Below, piece after piece: positions 1 to 12,379 of a stretch of 64,000 bases of DNA (position 1 is the first letter of the stretch; the number at the start of each line of letters is the position of its first letter). Position numbers and translations under genes: made by a program. The notes under the pieces were generated by a model. The model was not told the DNA's origin. It saw only the letters and a program-made list of their open reading frames with translations, and did not search any database. The stretch comes from Dipteris shenzhenensis (Eukaryota; Polypodiophyta; Polypodiopsida; Gleicheniales), in the NCBI GenBank assembly GCA_047967505.1, contig CM106540.1; one strand, 5' to 3'.

Positions 1-535
1 CTTGGAATATTAGGACATTCGGTGCGATAATGACCCTTCTCATGGCACTCATAGCACACAACATTGGCACGTTCTCTTGGAGGGTAATTGGCTTGATTTC
101 TAATGCCCACCATCTCAAGCCGAAGATCATTCAGGGCCTTGGCAAGGTCATTTACTCTAGGTTCTTTAGCAAGAGGACTGAGAGAGTAGGAAGGAGGGGG
201 GCTCGTGGGCGAGGCTGGGGAAATCTTCCAGGCAGAGGGTGAGGATATACATCTCGTTGAGGGTAAGCATATAAGGGAGGACCATACATTTTAGGTGGAG
301 GCGGTGGATACATCCCTGATGGGGGGTGGGGGTATGCCCCTGAGTTGGACCCCTCAGGTTGTTGTTTGCAAGAATTGAGGGGGTTGTCGAGAGACAACCA
401 TCTTCTTTAAAGCGGGTCAGATTGAACTCTGTCAAACTTTTGAGCAATCTCTTGTGCTCGCACCATGGTCTCTAGATTCTCCCATTTAAGCTTGAGGAGG
501 AATTCATGAAGTGCTCCTACTACAAGGTAGCCTAG
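1..535 (-). pseudogene. Decayed Ty3/gypsy-like gag fragment with CCHC zinc knuckle
   Basis: Read on the minus strand, the first 60 bases encode a zinc knuckle of the form C-x2-C-x4-H-x4-C (CYECHEKGHYRTEC), the nucleic-acid-binding motif of retrotransposon gag. A basic stretch (YPPRERANVV) precedes it, and before that a proline/tyrosine-rich linker lies near 180-390. A helical segment around 420-520 (KWENLETMVRAQEIAQKF) would be the end of the gag core. The pieces lie in different frames, so the gene is broken by frameshifts. It continues past the window's left edge, where the protease would follow. The right end at about 535 is cut sharply by the LTR remnant of copia element E, which suggests E inserted into this gag. 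Assignment to Ty3/gypsy rather than copia is an inference from the linker style. Confidence 0.6.
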
Positions 536-706
536 TGAGAGTGCTCTCAACGGAAGCAAGAACGAAAGAGGGAGAGAGAGAAACAGAGAGCCACACAAGT
601 TTTGGTGGGTGCAGAACCACCCTAATCTTCTTTTTCATTCATTTATATATGTGTTTGAGTATTGTACATAACCGAGGTAAAGGCACAATGACCTTTAACC
701 CCCACA
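536..706 (-). repeat. Putative 3' LTR remnant of copia element E
   Basis: On the minus strand a purine-rich tract (AAGTGGGAGG, just above position 706) is followed by TGTGGGGG and about 170 bases ending in CTCTCA beside the gag fragment. This is the TG...CA form expected of an LTR downstream of a copia pol gene. Position and polarity fit element E (862-2610). There is no second copy in the window to prove the boundaries, so both ends are inferred from the motifs. Confidence 0.4.
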
Positions 707-861
707 ACCTCCCACTTAAAGGACAATGTGCCTTTAAGGGAGAACAACCAGTGAGCATACTATCCAATGCCCATCAAAACACGACAATACTCAAACCACT
801 GACTAGGTAGACTCTTTGTCAGCATATCTGTAGGGTTATCATCTGTATGAACCTTGACAAG

Positions 862-2610
862 CTAGATGCGCTTGTCCTCAAGTACCTCCCTGATGAAATG
901 GTACCTGACCTCAATGTGTTTGGTCTTTGCATGAAAGACTAGATTTCGTGCTAGCTGAATAGCACTCATGGAATCACTATGCAATGTCGGTACACCTATA
1001 TGAATCCCCAAATCTCCCACTAGTTGATCAAGCCATATAGCCTCCTTGTAACCCTCTGTGGCTGCAACATACTCAGCCTCTGTGGTAGACAAATCTCCCA
1101 CTAGTTGATCAAGCCATATAGCCTCCTTGTAACCCTCTGTGGCTGCAACATACTCAGCCTCTGTGGTAGACAAAGCAATGCACTTCTGTGCGCGAGACAT
1201 CCACGACACTGCACCACCTGCAAAGGTGAACACATAACTAGAAGTGGATCTCCTACTATCCACATGCCCTATGTAGTCTGAATCTATGTACCCAAGTACA
1301 TGCATGTCTCCTCTACCAAAGCAGATGCACATCTCCTTGGTACCCTTCATGTACCTCATGATGCACTTAACTGCCTCCCAATGCCTCTTTCCTGGATTAG
1401 CCATATACCAGCTAACAACTCCCACTGCAAATGCAATGTCTGGTCTAGTAGCTATCATAGCATACATAAGACTCCCAACTGCTGATGCATAAGGAACCTT
1501 GGCCATCATGGCCCTTTCCTCATCTGATTTGGGACTATCTATATGACTAAGTTTCACATATGGAGGCAATGGAGTACTCACTGCCTTCCCCCCCTCCATA
1601 TTGAAACGCTGCAATACTTTTGTAACATACTCTTTTTGTGAAAGCCAAAGGATTTTCCTACTCCGATCATGCGTGATGCGCATACCAAGAATATGACTTG
1701 CAAGTCCCAAATCCTTCATATCAAAGGCCTCATGCAACTTGGCCTTTAATGCATCTAGCTCATAAGTATTCTTGCTAGCCAATAGCATATCATCCACATA
1801 TAGTGCCAAGATTATCAGGCTATTATCCTTAGCCCTTTTAGTGTAGAGGCAGTGATCAATTTCACTCCTTTTAAAACCCTAGGACCGAATGAAAGCATCA
1901 AACTTCTGATACCATTCTCTAGGTGCTTGCAAACTAAATGCTCTTTGCCCTTTTCTTCAAAGCCTTCTAGCTGCACCATGTAAATTTCCTCATGCAAATC
2001 CCCATGCAAGAAAGCTATCTTGACATCCATCTGCATAAGCTCCATATCCTTTGATGCCACTAGTCCAAGCATGCATCTAAGTGTGGTCATCTTCACAACC
2101 AGAGAGAATATCTCATCAAAGTCCACACCCTTCTCTTGCTTGAACCCTTTAGTGACCAAACGGGCCTTGTACCTAAGCACATCATCACCTGTGACCTTCA
2201 TTTTGTAGACCCATTTACATGGCAATGCTTTCTTTCCATATGGCAAAGAAACCAAGTCCCAAGTCTTATTCTTCATAAGTGAACTCATCTCTGATTGCAT
2301 AGCATACTCCCACTTGTGTTGATCCTCGCACATCATAGCCTCTCTGTAGCAAGAAGGCTCCCCACAATCAGTAAGCATCACATAGTCTACCCCTGGAACA
2401 AACCTATCAGGTGGTCTAGACAATCTAGATGATCTTCTCAAGGGCATTTCAGCTTGCTGTCCCACCTACATATCAACCACATTTGGCTCATCATTTCCAC
2501 CAATAGATGATCCATCATCTACCCTTGATTGTATATGTGTGGGAGTACTTGGTGGTACCATTTCTTGCACATTTGGTGCATGGACATTCCACCTCATCCT
2601 ACTTTCCCCA
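862..2610 (-). pseudogene. Ty1/copia element E: pol remnant (reverse transcriptase and RNase H)
   Basis: The minus strand encodes the C-terminal half of a copia polyprotein. It shows the RT start (ALPCKWVYKMK), the FLHGDLHEEIYM block, the catalytic YVDD motif (ALYVDDMLLA), the GSLMYAMIATRPDIAF block and an RNase H/tether end with TKHIEVRYHFIRE. It is dead. In-frame TAG codons lie at 862-864, 1879-1881 and 2466-2468, and a short deletion before PREWYQKFD removes the usual LKKSLYGLKQ block. An 81-bp in-frame tandem duplication (1010-1171) repeats the RNase H segment LSTTEAEYVAATEGYKEAIW. Coding similarity fades upstream of about 2610; no integrase, protease or gag remains. Confidence 0.88.
1010..1171 (-). 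repeat. 81-bp in-frame tandem duplication in the RNase H region of element E
   Basis: Two adjacent 81-bp copies, at 1010-1090 and 1091-1171, look identical. Each encodes the same 27 residues, including STTEAEY, which carries an RNase H active-site acid. Confidence 0.9.
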
Positions 2611-3507
2611 TTATTTAACTTGCATTCTTGGGCTATCTACACCCCCCCCACATGGGCCTATCCTACATGGAGGGAATAATCCAATATAATATCCATCTCC
2701 ACCTATTTTATATTACTTCTCCCATGGTCCTTGGGCCATGTCTCACTAAATGCAGGCATGGGATCGCCTAGGTGGAGGGGTGCCACATGTAGGAACCATG
2801 CCACCTTAACATTTTATAATATTACTACCATGGATTATGTACAACACACCTATGGGTCCTCTTACGTGGAAGGGTGGCACATGGTCATGCCCTGCCACCT
2901 CAACCCTCGGCCCTCTGCACACCATATTTTATTATACTATTGCCACACATACAAGCACACACACATATCTATGCCTTTTACCTTGGTCAAATTTATCCAT
3001 AACAAAAAAACAAAAAAAAATTGATTAGTAAATAGGTTCCCATGGTGTTGAGAAATTCACATTAGTAATAGTGTCACACACACACACAAAATATTTTTTG
3101 ATTAGTAAATAGGTTCCCATGGTGTTGAGAAATTCACATTAGTAATAGTGTCGACACTCTCTATGGAAAATTAACATAAGTCTATCTTACGAATTAAAGC
3201 ACTCCTTTCTCGACGCTTCCTCCTTCTGGAAACTTCAACCACCTCCATCTCTGCTTTATATCTAAACGAGCACTGCTTTCCATTTTAATCTCTTCTTTCC
3301 ATTTCGCTCTCCTTGCTCCTACCAACGATTATCTGCTCCCTCGTCCCTCTCTCTAGATGCAAATGGCTTGATTGAGAGGCGTTTTGGGAGGGCACAAAAG
3401 TGGAGTGGTGAGAGACAGGGAACAAAGTTGAGGAGATGGCAAGGTAAGTAGAAGAGAGGGGGGGATGGCAAAAGGGAGCTAGGAACAAAGGGAAGAGAGA
3501 AGGCTGA

Positions 3508-3555
<48 letters not shown>

Positions 3556-4082
3556 GCAAGGGGTCAAAGCGAGGCAGATGCGGGAGGGAGAATTAGCTTA
3601 CGGCGGCAGGCTCTTCTACACTTTCGGTGAAGCTGGGTGCCATCTTCCTCAGTATCTCTTGCTGCGAGGAGACATTACCCAAATTTTCTTTGGAAAATCA
3701 TGAAATTTATTTGATTGATTATGGTCCAAAACTATGTGTCGTTTGATAGTTTCTTTACACATACACACACACACACACACAAACACACACACTCTCTCTC
3801 TCTCTCTCTCTACCAAAACCACCCCACACACACTTACACAAGCACATAATAACCATAACCTTTTTTTTGATGCAATCTATTCTTTTTTTAATTAGGAGTT
3901 AAAACACACACTAACTAATCCATTTGAAACTATTTTTAGAAAATAATATGTTAAAAATTTTCCCCTTCTCATCCCCTATACATCCACATCATCACCTATG
4001 CATTTGACTGCCCCAGATTTGGGTTCTCCCCTATGTTGATTTGTGGAGTCTTATCAATGGTTATCACACACACACACACACA

Positions 4083-4122
<40 letters not shown>

Positions 4123-4659
4123 TTATACATTTAATTACCCCACTGTATCTCTATTAGCACAATTTTTTAATACACATACACATATGTGCACATACTCCCT
4201 AACCCCTACCTAGGCCCCTACCTTACTCCCTTAGCCCCTTCTTGGTTTAAATTTGTTTTTTCCTTTTAGTTAGTGGCCCCCCTTTTGCATAGGTCCCTTT
4301 GATTTCATAGGTCCCTTTCTCTTGGCCCTCTACCTATATCTAATTTGAAATACACTTCTCACAAGCATTGGGTAGGGAATGAAAGAAAAAAGACTAGTTT
4401 GCAATTGGCAACTACTTGAACCAATTAAGCATGGTCTTTGTTGGAAGGTAACTTTAGCAATGGAAGTTCTCTAGATCACAAAGATATTTGCACGTAACTA
4501 CACCTACATTCAAGGATTAACCCTCGATTCAACATTAGACCTCCCAATTTCTCTTCTTGAGCCCTATAGTTAACCTAACCTTTCTAAACTAGAACCCTCC
4601 TAAAAACCACTATTAACATCCTAATCCACGTTTTTCCTCACCACCCACGTTCTTACACA
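2611..4659. other. Intergenic stretch with microsatellites and a 55-bp direct repeat
   Basis: No coding region is supported. A 55-bp direct repeat is present at 3021-3075 and 3098-3152, separated by a short CA run. A GA tract lies at 3512-3550, a CA tract running into CT at 3757-3811, and a CA tract at 4065-4120. Short open frames here are low-complexity and show no domain. Confidence 0.7.
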
Positions 4660-6951
4660 TCGTGGTAGGAGCAAGAATGTTCTTGGTGGTTACTTGCCTT
4701 CTTGCAATTTCCCTTTGTTTCTCTTTTTTAAAGCTCACAGCAGATGATTCCTCTTACTCCCTTTCCTTACGGTCCTCCTCTACGAACCCTAGCAAAGCCG
4801 GTACCATGGCTTCCTCACAAGTCTTTATTGCTCCCTTTTCTTTATGTATCTCCAGCGTCCTCTTCTTACTATTGTTTGTCATTCCTAGCTTTGCCCATTG
4901 TGTCTCAGGCACTCATCCCTTTAATGGCTCCAAAACTTCTTTCCTCTACCACACGATGTTGCTGATTCCTTGTCTAGCCACTTCATGCTTCAGTACTAAA
5001 TCGATCTAGTTGACCCTTTCTCACGGCATTTCTTGTCCATAAACTTCACATATGCCTACCTCCTCTTTTCGTCTCCTACAGTTTGCCTATTGTGCCCTTC
5101 ATAACTGTTTACTTCAATGGCTTACTGGAGCATTCCTTGATAATGGCAGACACACAGGTTGCTACATGTACTCACCTTTATTGGAGATCAGGATATTGTA
5201 GCTACTTGGTTGTTGTTTACATAAGCTTGTTGGTCTTTTACAACCCTCTCTAATTGTTGCGAAGGCCACCTGTGACTACAGTGTGTTGTTCACGGGTCTT
5301 GTAGGAGATACATGTTCACGTCGCATTTGTTTGTAGGATGGCATTGCCAACTTGTGGATTCTGACTTATTTACTACCTTACGCTATGTTTTTTGGCTGGC
5401 CGGTCGTTCTTGCACAGTTCTGGAAGTAGCGGCTTCCTGCTAGGTCCTCTTTGCAGAGCTGTTCCTCTTCACTTTTTACTTATGCCAAAGAATTGGCTCG
5501 CTTGCTTGTTTACATGGGTCTTTTTAGAACAAGTCCTCTTTCTTGCCTTGTCAACCTTACAGTTGACTTACCTAGACATTTTTACTTGCTAATTTTTCTT
5601 ATTATAGTTTATTTTTTCACTTAATTTTTCTTGTGTGCACGTTTATAGTTATGTATATTACCCCTTAGTTTTGTAGATTATTTTTTCATTTAATTTGTCA
5701 CATTGCACATTTATAGATCTGTGTATTTACTTATATTACCCCTTAGATTTATACTTTCCTTAGAGTCCTCCTCCTTTTCTTTGGCCATAGGTTTATTGTG
5801 TCTCTCTCCTTATTTACACCCTATCTATATATATTTAGTTTATATATATCTCTCCTTATTTATATTTATTCCATTTTTTTCAGTCTTGTTTATTTTCTTT
5901 CCTATTTTTTTCCTCTTGGTCTTTATTATGTAGAAGATGTTGTTTAAGCTCTTTATTTACCCCTCTTAAGTCTTTATTTTTCCTTTATTTCCCCCTATTA
6001 TTAGTCTCTCTTTGTTTTATTGTCTAATTAATTGTGAGACTTTATAGACTTTTTACTTTCCATTATTATTTTATGTGTTTTATTTAATTTTCATTTATTT
6101 TCTTTTATTCCAGTACACTTTCTTCTCCTTTAATTCATTTACTCAATTTATTGTAATTTGTAGCTAAGCACCGTTACACTTTTTTATAAAGGGATGAGTT
6201 GGTCTATTAACATTTGTGTTATTTCACAAATTTTCTAGCTTGTATTTTAAGCACATCGTCTTACTTGCTTAGCTTAATAGAGAAGTATGTGGTAGTTCCT
6301 TAAAAATATTGTGCCTAAGTCCTTTTCCCTTTTTTGACCTTAACTTGATTTTCATGATAATGCTTATATTTTCCTTTATTAAATGGTTTGCCTTATTTAA
6401 AAATCCAATAAATGTCCCTTGTTAGATGTTCTCCCTTACTTTTCCTTCAAAAATTTTTTTTCCCTTAAATTGATTGACTTAATTTAATAATTACCATAGA
6501 TATTTATAGAAATCCTCCAGCAATTTGTTTTATTTCCCCTTAAGTATTAAAAGTGTCTAGATGGTCCTTGGTTTGCAATCATGGGTGTGGTTTACCCCCC
6601 ATAATTAATTTTTTCTCAAATGTTATGGACTACCCCCCATTAAGAATGATTTATATTAAAAAAATAAAGTGCTTCATCCCTTGGTCTTTTTTAATCCCAC
6701 ATTAGATGTGGACTTTCTCCCTTTACAGTTGCTACCTATTGACTCTTTTTATGCTCTAGAATCTAGAAGGTTGTGCATGTTCCTAGGTAATGCAATAATA
6801 AGCCGGGGGACACAGGCATTACCTCTCTACCCAAGTAAAGCTATAATGTTCTAACTTATGGTTTTGTTGGATGGTGGAAGGTAAGTAGACCCTAACCTCG
6901 GAGCGTGGACTACCTGACGGATTTGACACTGTTGTACTGTTTCTTTGCAAA

Positions 6952-6996
<45 letters not shown>

Positions 6997-7312
6997 AATT
7001 ATTGGCAATCCTTTGGCCTTTCATACCAAATTTTTGGATTACAATATTGTCAAAAGTTACTTCAATTTTGTTTTCTTAATGAATTTCAATCCATTTCTCA
7101 TAGGCATCTTTTTATAATTATCCATATGATTGAATTAATTGTATGGTTCATTTATTGATGGGATCACCAAGACATACACATCCTACAAAATGTAGAAAAT
7201 TTGAAAACTCAATTCAAAATGCTCAAGTGATTGGGGTAATTGAAAAAACATACACAACTATTCATATCACAACACCTAATGGAATAACTAACCTCAAAAC
7301 AAAACACAATCT
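4660..7312. other. Intergenic, T-rich on the plus strand; CT/TA microsatellite
   Basis: There is no convincing gene. A 115-codon open frame at 4662-5009 is hydrophobic only because the plus strand is pyrimidine-rich, and it matches nothing I recognise. From about 5580 to 6560 the plus strand is strongly T-biased. A (CT)n-(TA)n microsatellite lies at about 6952-6997. Confidence 0.6.
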
Positions 7313-7536
7313 AATCACACACATGCACATGTGCACGCGCAGGTGTACACACACACAAGTTGTACGCATGCACGCACGCATGCATGTACACGTGCGTGCA
7401 CACACACACAATTACACATGCACACATGCACAGACACGTGCACACACACACGAACATGTATGCACGGATGTGCATGCACATTGACACACACACGTGCGCA
7501 CACGCATACACATGCACGCACACACATGCTTGCTAA
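7313..7536. repeat. Alternating purine-pyrimidine CA/TG/CG tract
   Basis: About 220 bases consist almost entirely of CA, TG, CG and TGCA steps in alternation. Such sequence favours left-handed Z-DNA. Open frames on both strands (His/Thr- or Val/Cys-rich) are by-products of the repeat and not genes. Confidence 0.85.
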
Positions 7537-10500
7537 ACTTACACACAATCTAGCTTAAAGTACTTTAGTTTAAGCTGGGTTGTACATGTGCAATATGAGC
7601 AGATGGAGGGGATTTTTTCCCTCCCCTCTTCTCCTCCTCATATTGTACATGGCCTACAAACCCTAATTTATTATTTTTATTTTATACTAAGGAGGGGGAT
7701 ATTTGGCTAGTGTAGGTAAGCTCCAAGCTTAGCTTTATTATCTGAGTCAAGGTGTATGTCTTTCTCAAAGTAGCATAGTCAAATGTTTAGACTAAAGTGA
7801 TGTGAAAGTTACCTTTTGGGTAGAGTTAGATGCTCACTAGATGGGCTCCACTCCTCCATTTACTCTACCTCTCATCTCCCTAATTACCCTTAAGTGAAAC
7901 CACTCCTCTCCTCCTTCCTGTGTGTTTCAAATTGCATTTATGGAGATCATCCTAAAAGAATTTTCCTTTTAATAGCCCAAAAAAACATTTGCTTACATCC
8001 AAAAGCACTTGCTTTACCACTATACTAGGAGGCAGTGCCTACGTGCACTTGTGTGCTCTTGTGATCTCTATTAGGGAATATTGGGATTGGGGTCAAAGCA
8101 TCATGTATCGTATATGTGTGTCTTCGATGGGTACGATACTTTGCATAAGATTTAACCTAATTATTGTGGCCATCGGATGTCATTTGCATGGTTGGGCATG
8201 TATTTTTTCTTGTTTCTCACCATGCATGAGTCATAAAAAACGTGGAAATTTGTCATGTAATGGGGTATTTTAATGCATGACAAGGTGCACTATTTTACCC
8301 CTTTCATGTCCTCCCTTTCAAGACTTTTTCTCCTCTCTCCTCCATGCAACCGAAAGAACATGAGGGCATGCGCATTGAGTATTGCATACGGAATAATACC
8401 TTGGCCCCGATCCCTTTATTTTATTTTTTGTTTGAGCTATCCCCCACCCGGCGGCCATCGTCAAAAAATGTGAGTGAAGGGCTGCCGTTCTAGTTAGCTC
8501 GATTGTTGGAGGGATGAACCAAGACACACACACAAAAAACTTGAGTTGAGGAGGAGATTACTACAACCATAATGAGCTCCTTCAGCCACCACTGGTCCAA
8601 TCAGCCCTTTGTGACATGAAATGGCAGCCCGCTTAATATGGCGTTTTATCATCATGGGCGTTTTTCAAAACATTAATAACAGCTTGATTCTCTTGCCACT
8701 TGTCACATCGTACTCGATATCCCGGAATCTTAGATCCGTAAGTAGATCCGTAAGATCTTTGCTGTGTCTTGTCTTGTTTTCCTGCCTTGTTCCTGAAGAC
8801 GCTTACAGCTCTCGTCTCGCAGTCCTTCAGTACGAGGTCAGAGTGAACGACCACCATTTTCATTTCTTGGGTCTGTGTTTTTGCCGCAGCTCAACCAGTT
8901 GAGATGAGCTTAGTCATGAAATAAGTTATCTCAACACCGTTGTTACTAGCTCTTGCGTCTCTTTACCCATCTCTTTGCTTTGAGAAATCATATGTTGAAA
9001 GCGTGTTTCGGCTTCTCCATTGATGGAAGTTTACCACTGACAAGGAAGATGTTGGTTGGTTTCTTCTATAATTGGCACGTCTCATCTTGACTTTGCTGTC
9101 ATTTCAATTTTCTTTGCTTTTGCTATAAAACCTCAGATACGGGGACAGTGTAATTCCAGCAGCCCTTTATCATCCCTGACTTCTGACTTTGCATGCCAAA
9201 CCTTTCATAGGCAGCAGAAAGAGAATCCTTTTATCGGACGAACTGGCCAGGGAGTTCTCGAACTTGACGAACTTCTCAATTCGACCGTGATCAACTGCGC
9301 CTGAAAAGTACTTAAAAAACCTGAATTCATGGATAGCCTCCTCATGCTTCATTGAGCATGAGGGAAAGCTATTTAAACTTCTCAGGATAATTCTTTGAAA
9401 AAAAAAAACTTCTCAGGATAAATAAGAGCACTGTAATGGTTTGTCCTCTCGCTTCAGTAAAAAGTTACACAAGAACAGCACAGAAAAGAGTTTCGAATTG
9501 TTCTACAAACGTACGTCTCTATTCAGGCTGTCAATAGGAGGGGGTCAGTTAAGACTCTTCCATTATTAATTGGTGAAGCAGACCGGTTCTCCGGTCTTCA
9601 AAGCTCCACCTGTATTCTCCATACATGGGCTTGTTTTGTAATTTCCTAAGAGAAGGTGCGTTAGATGTGTGCAAGTATTCACAAAGGATAGATTTCCGTC
9701 TGAAATCTTTCTGTTGTTCCCTGAATGCATATGTTATGCATTACCACCTTTAGTTGATACTTTGGATCTTGTTTGTCACACATAAAACTGGCATTTTTGG
9801 ACGACATGCCATGGAACAAGGAGCAGGCTAGGATAGAATTATATCCTAGAAATTGGTCTTTGATCTTTTCTTCTGCATCCATCTAGACGGTCATGTTTTG
9901 TGAGTGCACTCAGTGATCAATACTTAGACTCTGGAATTTCAGGAGAAGCCCATTAAATATTGCAATCTATTCCTGGATCAGGAGCTGCAAGAACGCAACC
10001 ATCTCTCCACTCCTGGCTGCAAATAGCTCTAGACTCAATTCTCTTTCTAGGAGATGATTTAGCTGTAGGGAGCATGTGGGGTGCAGGACAAGCCCCACAC
10101 AAATGTCGAGCAAATCGCATTGAAAGAGTAGAAGCAAATTTGAATTTTATAATCTGCAGCTGATACTGAAAGTTGTTTCCAGGCCTCAAACAAATACATA
10201 TATCTACAACACACACTCGCGCACACACAATCAAACTCATCCTTTGATTATGGAACAAACAATGTGGTCCCAACAGACGTCATAAGCACCCCACATAAAC
10301 ATTTTCTCCACATAAACTATTTGGAACTTAGCATAGGTCAAGAGCTTCAGGAGGTGGAACAGCAAATGGAAATCCAGCATGATGCAACTTTAGAAAAATG
10401 TGGAGTGCATGAGGAGGGAGGGAAAGTACCACATGCATCATCCACCATTTGATTGCAGTGGCATAACTAGACCACCATCATCTAGCATAAGCTCTGCCTT

Positions 10501-11268
10501 GTCAAAGGTGGAAGCCATAGGTTAGACTTGCATTTAGTAATAGTATACACTTGGTAGCCAAAGAGCAGAACAGAGGAAAAACATCCAAATAAGGTGACGC
10601 ATACTCCTTGGACAGTCGTTCTTCAGACAAATCTTGGGACTGCTATGGAGGACAAGGAGTGCAAATGCGGACCATCAAGGCAAAACAAACCAAAAAATCA
10701 GTGTTCACTTTTTGGTCACAGCTCAATCTGTTGAAATTTTTGTCAACCATGACTTTTTTACCAATGTGACCAATGCCGCCTCATTCAGATCTATCCTATG
10801 TCTTCTGTTATTTCCCACTCTTGACTGTCATGTGTGCTATCTGGTTCTATTCTCAATCAGGCTCGTGTGAGCACAATTTCATATTAGTTGTTTTGTTAAA
10901 TCTGTAAATTATGTTTTTCTTTTAGATGAAAAGGACTTGCTTTAAGTATGATTAAAGCCCCAATAGCAAAATGTTCAAGGCAAGAGTACATTGTGCATAG
11001 CATAGGTATGCAATCTAACCTAGGGTTAGAATAACCGCAGGTTGCTGGAGCTAGCATGGAATAAAGCTGACCCAAACTAATGTAAGCTATTCTGGGAAGA
11101 GGTTCCTTATGAAAAATGAGGCTACTTTATTTATGAACCTAAAGCTAAGGCTAGCTGCTAACGGTAGCAAGGTTTGGCTTATAAATATAAGCCAAGCCTC
11201 AGTATCAAGTTATTATGCTGACAGATGTCTCATGTGGATGTAGACCGGTTGGCTTGGGAGTTGTAGCT
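7537..11268. other. Intergenic stretch left of the gypsy insertion
   Basis: No protein domain, RNA gene or transposon terminus was recognised. A 13-bp tandem repeat (AGATCCGTAAGT-like) occurs near 8730-8760. Open frames around 8620-9300 have no recognisable similarity. An untranslated exon or distal promoter of the CBL gene on the far side of element F cannot be excluded but has no positive support. Confidence 0.5.
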
Positions 11269-11534
11269 TGTAATGAAGGTGGGAAAAAGATGGATTTTAA
11301 GGGGGAAATAGATGGGAGAATAGTAGGGGAAATGTGGGAACTGTGGGGGACTATATAAGTCAACCCAAAAGGATTGTAAGGGGCTATTGATTTGACGTCT
11401 AATCCACTTCTCCTTGCTTCCTTCATCACTTGTGTACTTCCAGTCTTGTTCTCTCTACTTCCCTCCCCTATTCCTTCTCTATCTCCCCCTGCCTTCCGTG
11501 GCTTTCTCTCACTTCCCCATTCACCTTCACTGCA
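11269..11534 (+). repeat. 5' LTR of element F
   Basis: This is a 266-bp LTR, TG...CA, with a likely TATA box (TATATAA) at 11352-11358. It matches the 3' LTR at 18258-18523 base for base by eye. The pyrimidine-rich second half is probably R-U5. Confidence 0.96.
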
Positions 11535-11535
11535 T

Positions 11536-11547
11536 TGGTATCAGAGC
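11536..11547 (+). promoter_or_regulatory. Primer-binding site of element F (initiator tRNA-Met)
   Basis: TGGTATCAGAGC begins one base after the LTR end. It is the exact complement of the 3' end of plant initiator tRNA-Met plus CCA, the same tRNA encoded at 63572-63643. Confidence 0.95.
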
Positions 11548-11740
11548 TTAAAATTCTGGCACCTACAGATGGTTATCTACGTGAACCAGGATTTAGGCAA
11601 CTGTATCTTTAGCGAAAGCAATTCTGCCATGGGTGACTAGAATCGTGCGAGCAGGTCACACACTGAAGGATGTGAAGCCACCACCTGCGCCATCTTACGA
11701 AGCTACACATGCTTGCTGGAATATAAGGACGTTCTGTCAA

Positions 11741-11925
11741 CAGTTGATCAGCGTTGAACTGCGCCATTACCGATTTCAGAGTCTCGTTTCCAATCGACGG
11801 AAGCACTTTCTCGTTGTATTCGAGACTCAGACGCTTGAAAATGTCGGGAAGCTTTTCGACTTCGGGCTGATACAGGACACGGAGAGCCATCTGCAAATCC
11901 TTGCTTCCAGTAACGGGGGAAACGG
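11741..11925 (-). pseudogene. Antisense prohibitin gene fragment captured in the leader of element F
   Basis: On the minus strand about 60 codons run without a break through the core of a prohibitin (SPFH/band-7 family; inner mitochondrial membrane scaffold). Recognisable blocks in order are TGSKDLQM, LRVLYQPEVEKLPDIF, EKVLPSIGNE and MAQFNADQLLTERP. The blocks resemble the plant PHB1-type class more than PHB2. Just after ERP the match stops abruptly and unrelated sequence follows, and nothing upstream of the TGSKD block continues it. The usual residues between DLQM and LRVL are missing. The piece lies between the primer-binding site and gag, opposite to the element's transcription, so it would be antisense in the element's RNA. 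This looks like host-gene capture. Recognition is from memory of the family. Confidence 0.85.
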
Positions 11926-12379
11926 AGTGAGCCTGTGTCCTGTGTTTTTCTCACTCGTGACCTCGCTCCGACACCTCCTTTCCGGCCTGCTTCCGTCCGT
12001 TTTCCTTTGCTCCCGCCCGTTTTCCTCACGCCTCCGTCCGTTCCTCACGTCGACCATCAACCTGTCACAGTCACCGTCACCGTCTTCCGCCACCGTCACC
12101 GCCAGCGCCTCAACCTCAGCCTTCCGCCTTCCGTCACCCGCATCCGCCTCAGCCTGTCACCGTCGACCATCTTCTGCCAACTGTCGACCATCTTCCGCCA
12201 CCGTCTCCCGCCTCCGCCTCAGCCACCGCTTTCCACCCCCGTCGATTCCGCCCATGCCACCGTGAATCGCCAATATTCACACCTTAGATTATTTTCTTAC
12301 CTAATCTTTTTTCTAAGGATAGTTAACCTACGAGTTAGTTAACTGTTAACTGTGGTTAGTCAGTTAGTTAGTTAGTCAA

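Noticed and set aside
4662-5009. 115-codon frame with hydrophobic segments, like a secreted protein
   Set aside because: The hydrophobicity follows from the pyrimidine-rich plus strand. There is no known domain, splice signal or conservation to support it.
7143-7558. His/Thr-rich and Val/Cys-rich open frames on both strands
   Set aside because: They are translations of a CA/TG repeat, not genes.
8621-9304. Possible small genes or an untranslated CBL exon
   Set aside because: Frames on both strands lack domains, and no splice link to the CBL gene can be shown from sequence alone.
11633-12265. 210-codon plus-strand frame in the leader of element F
   Set aside because: Its first part is the reverse strand of the prohibitin fragment and the rest is Ser/Pro low complexity. 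It is not a credible protein.
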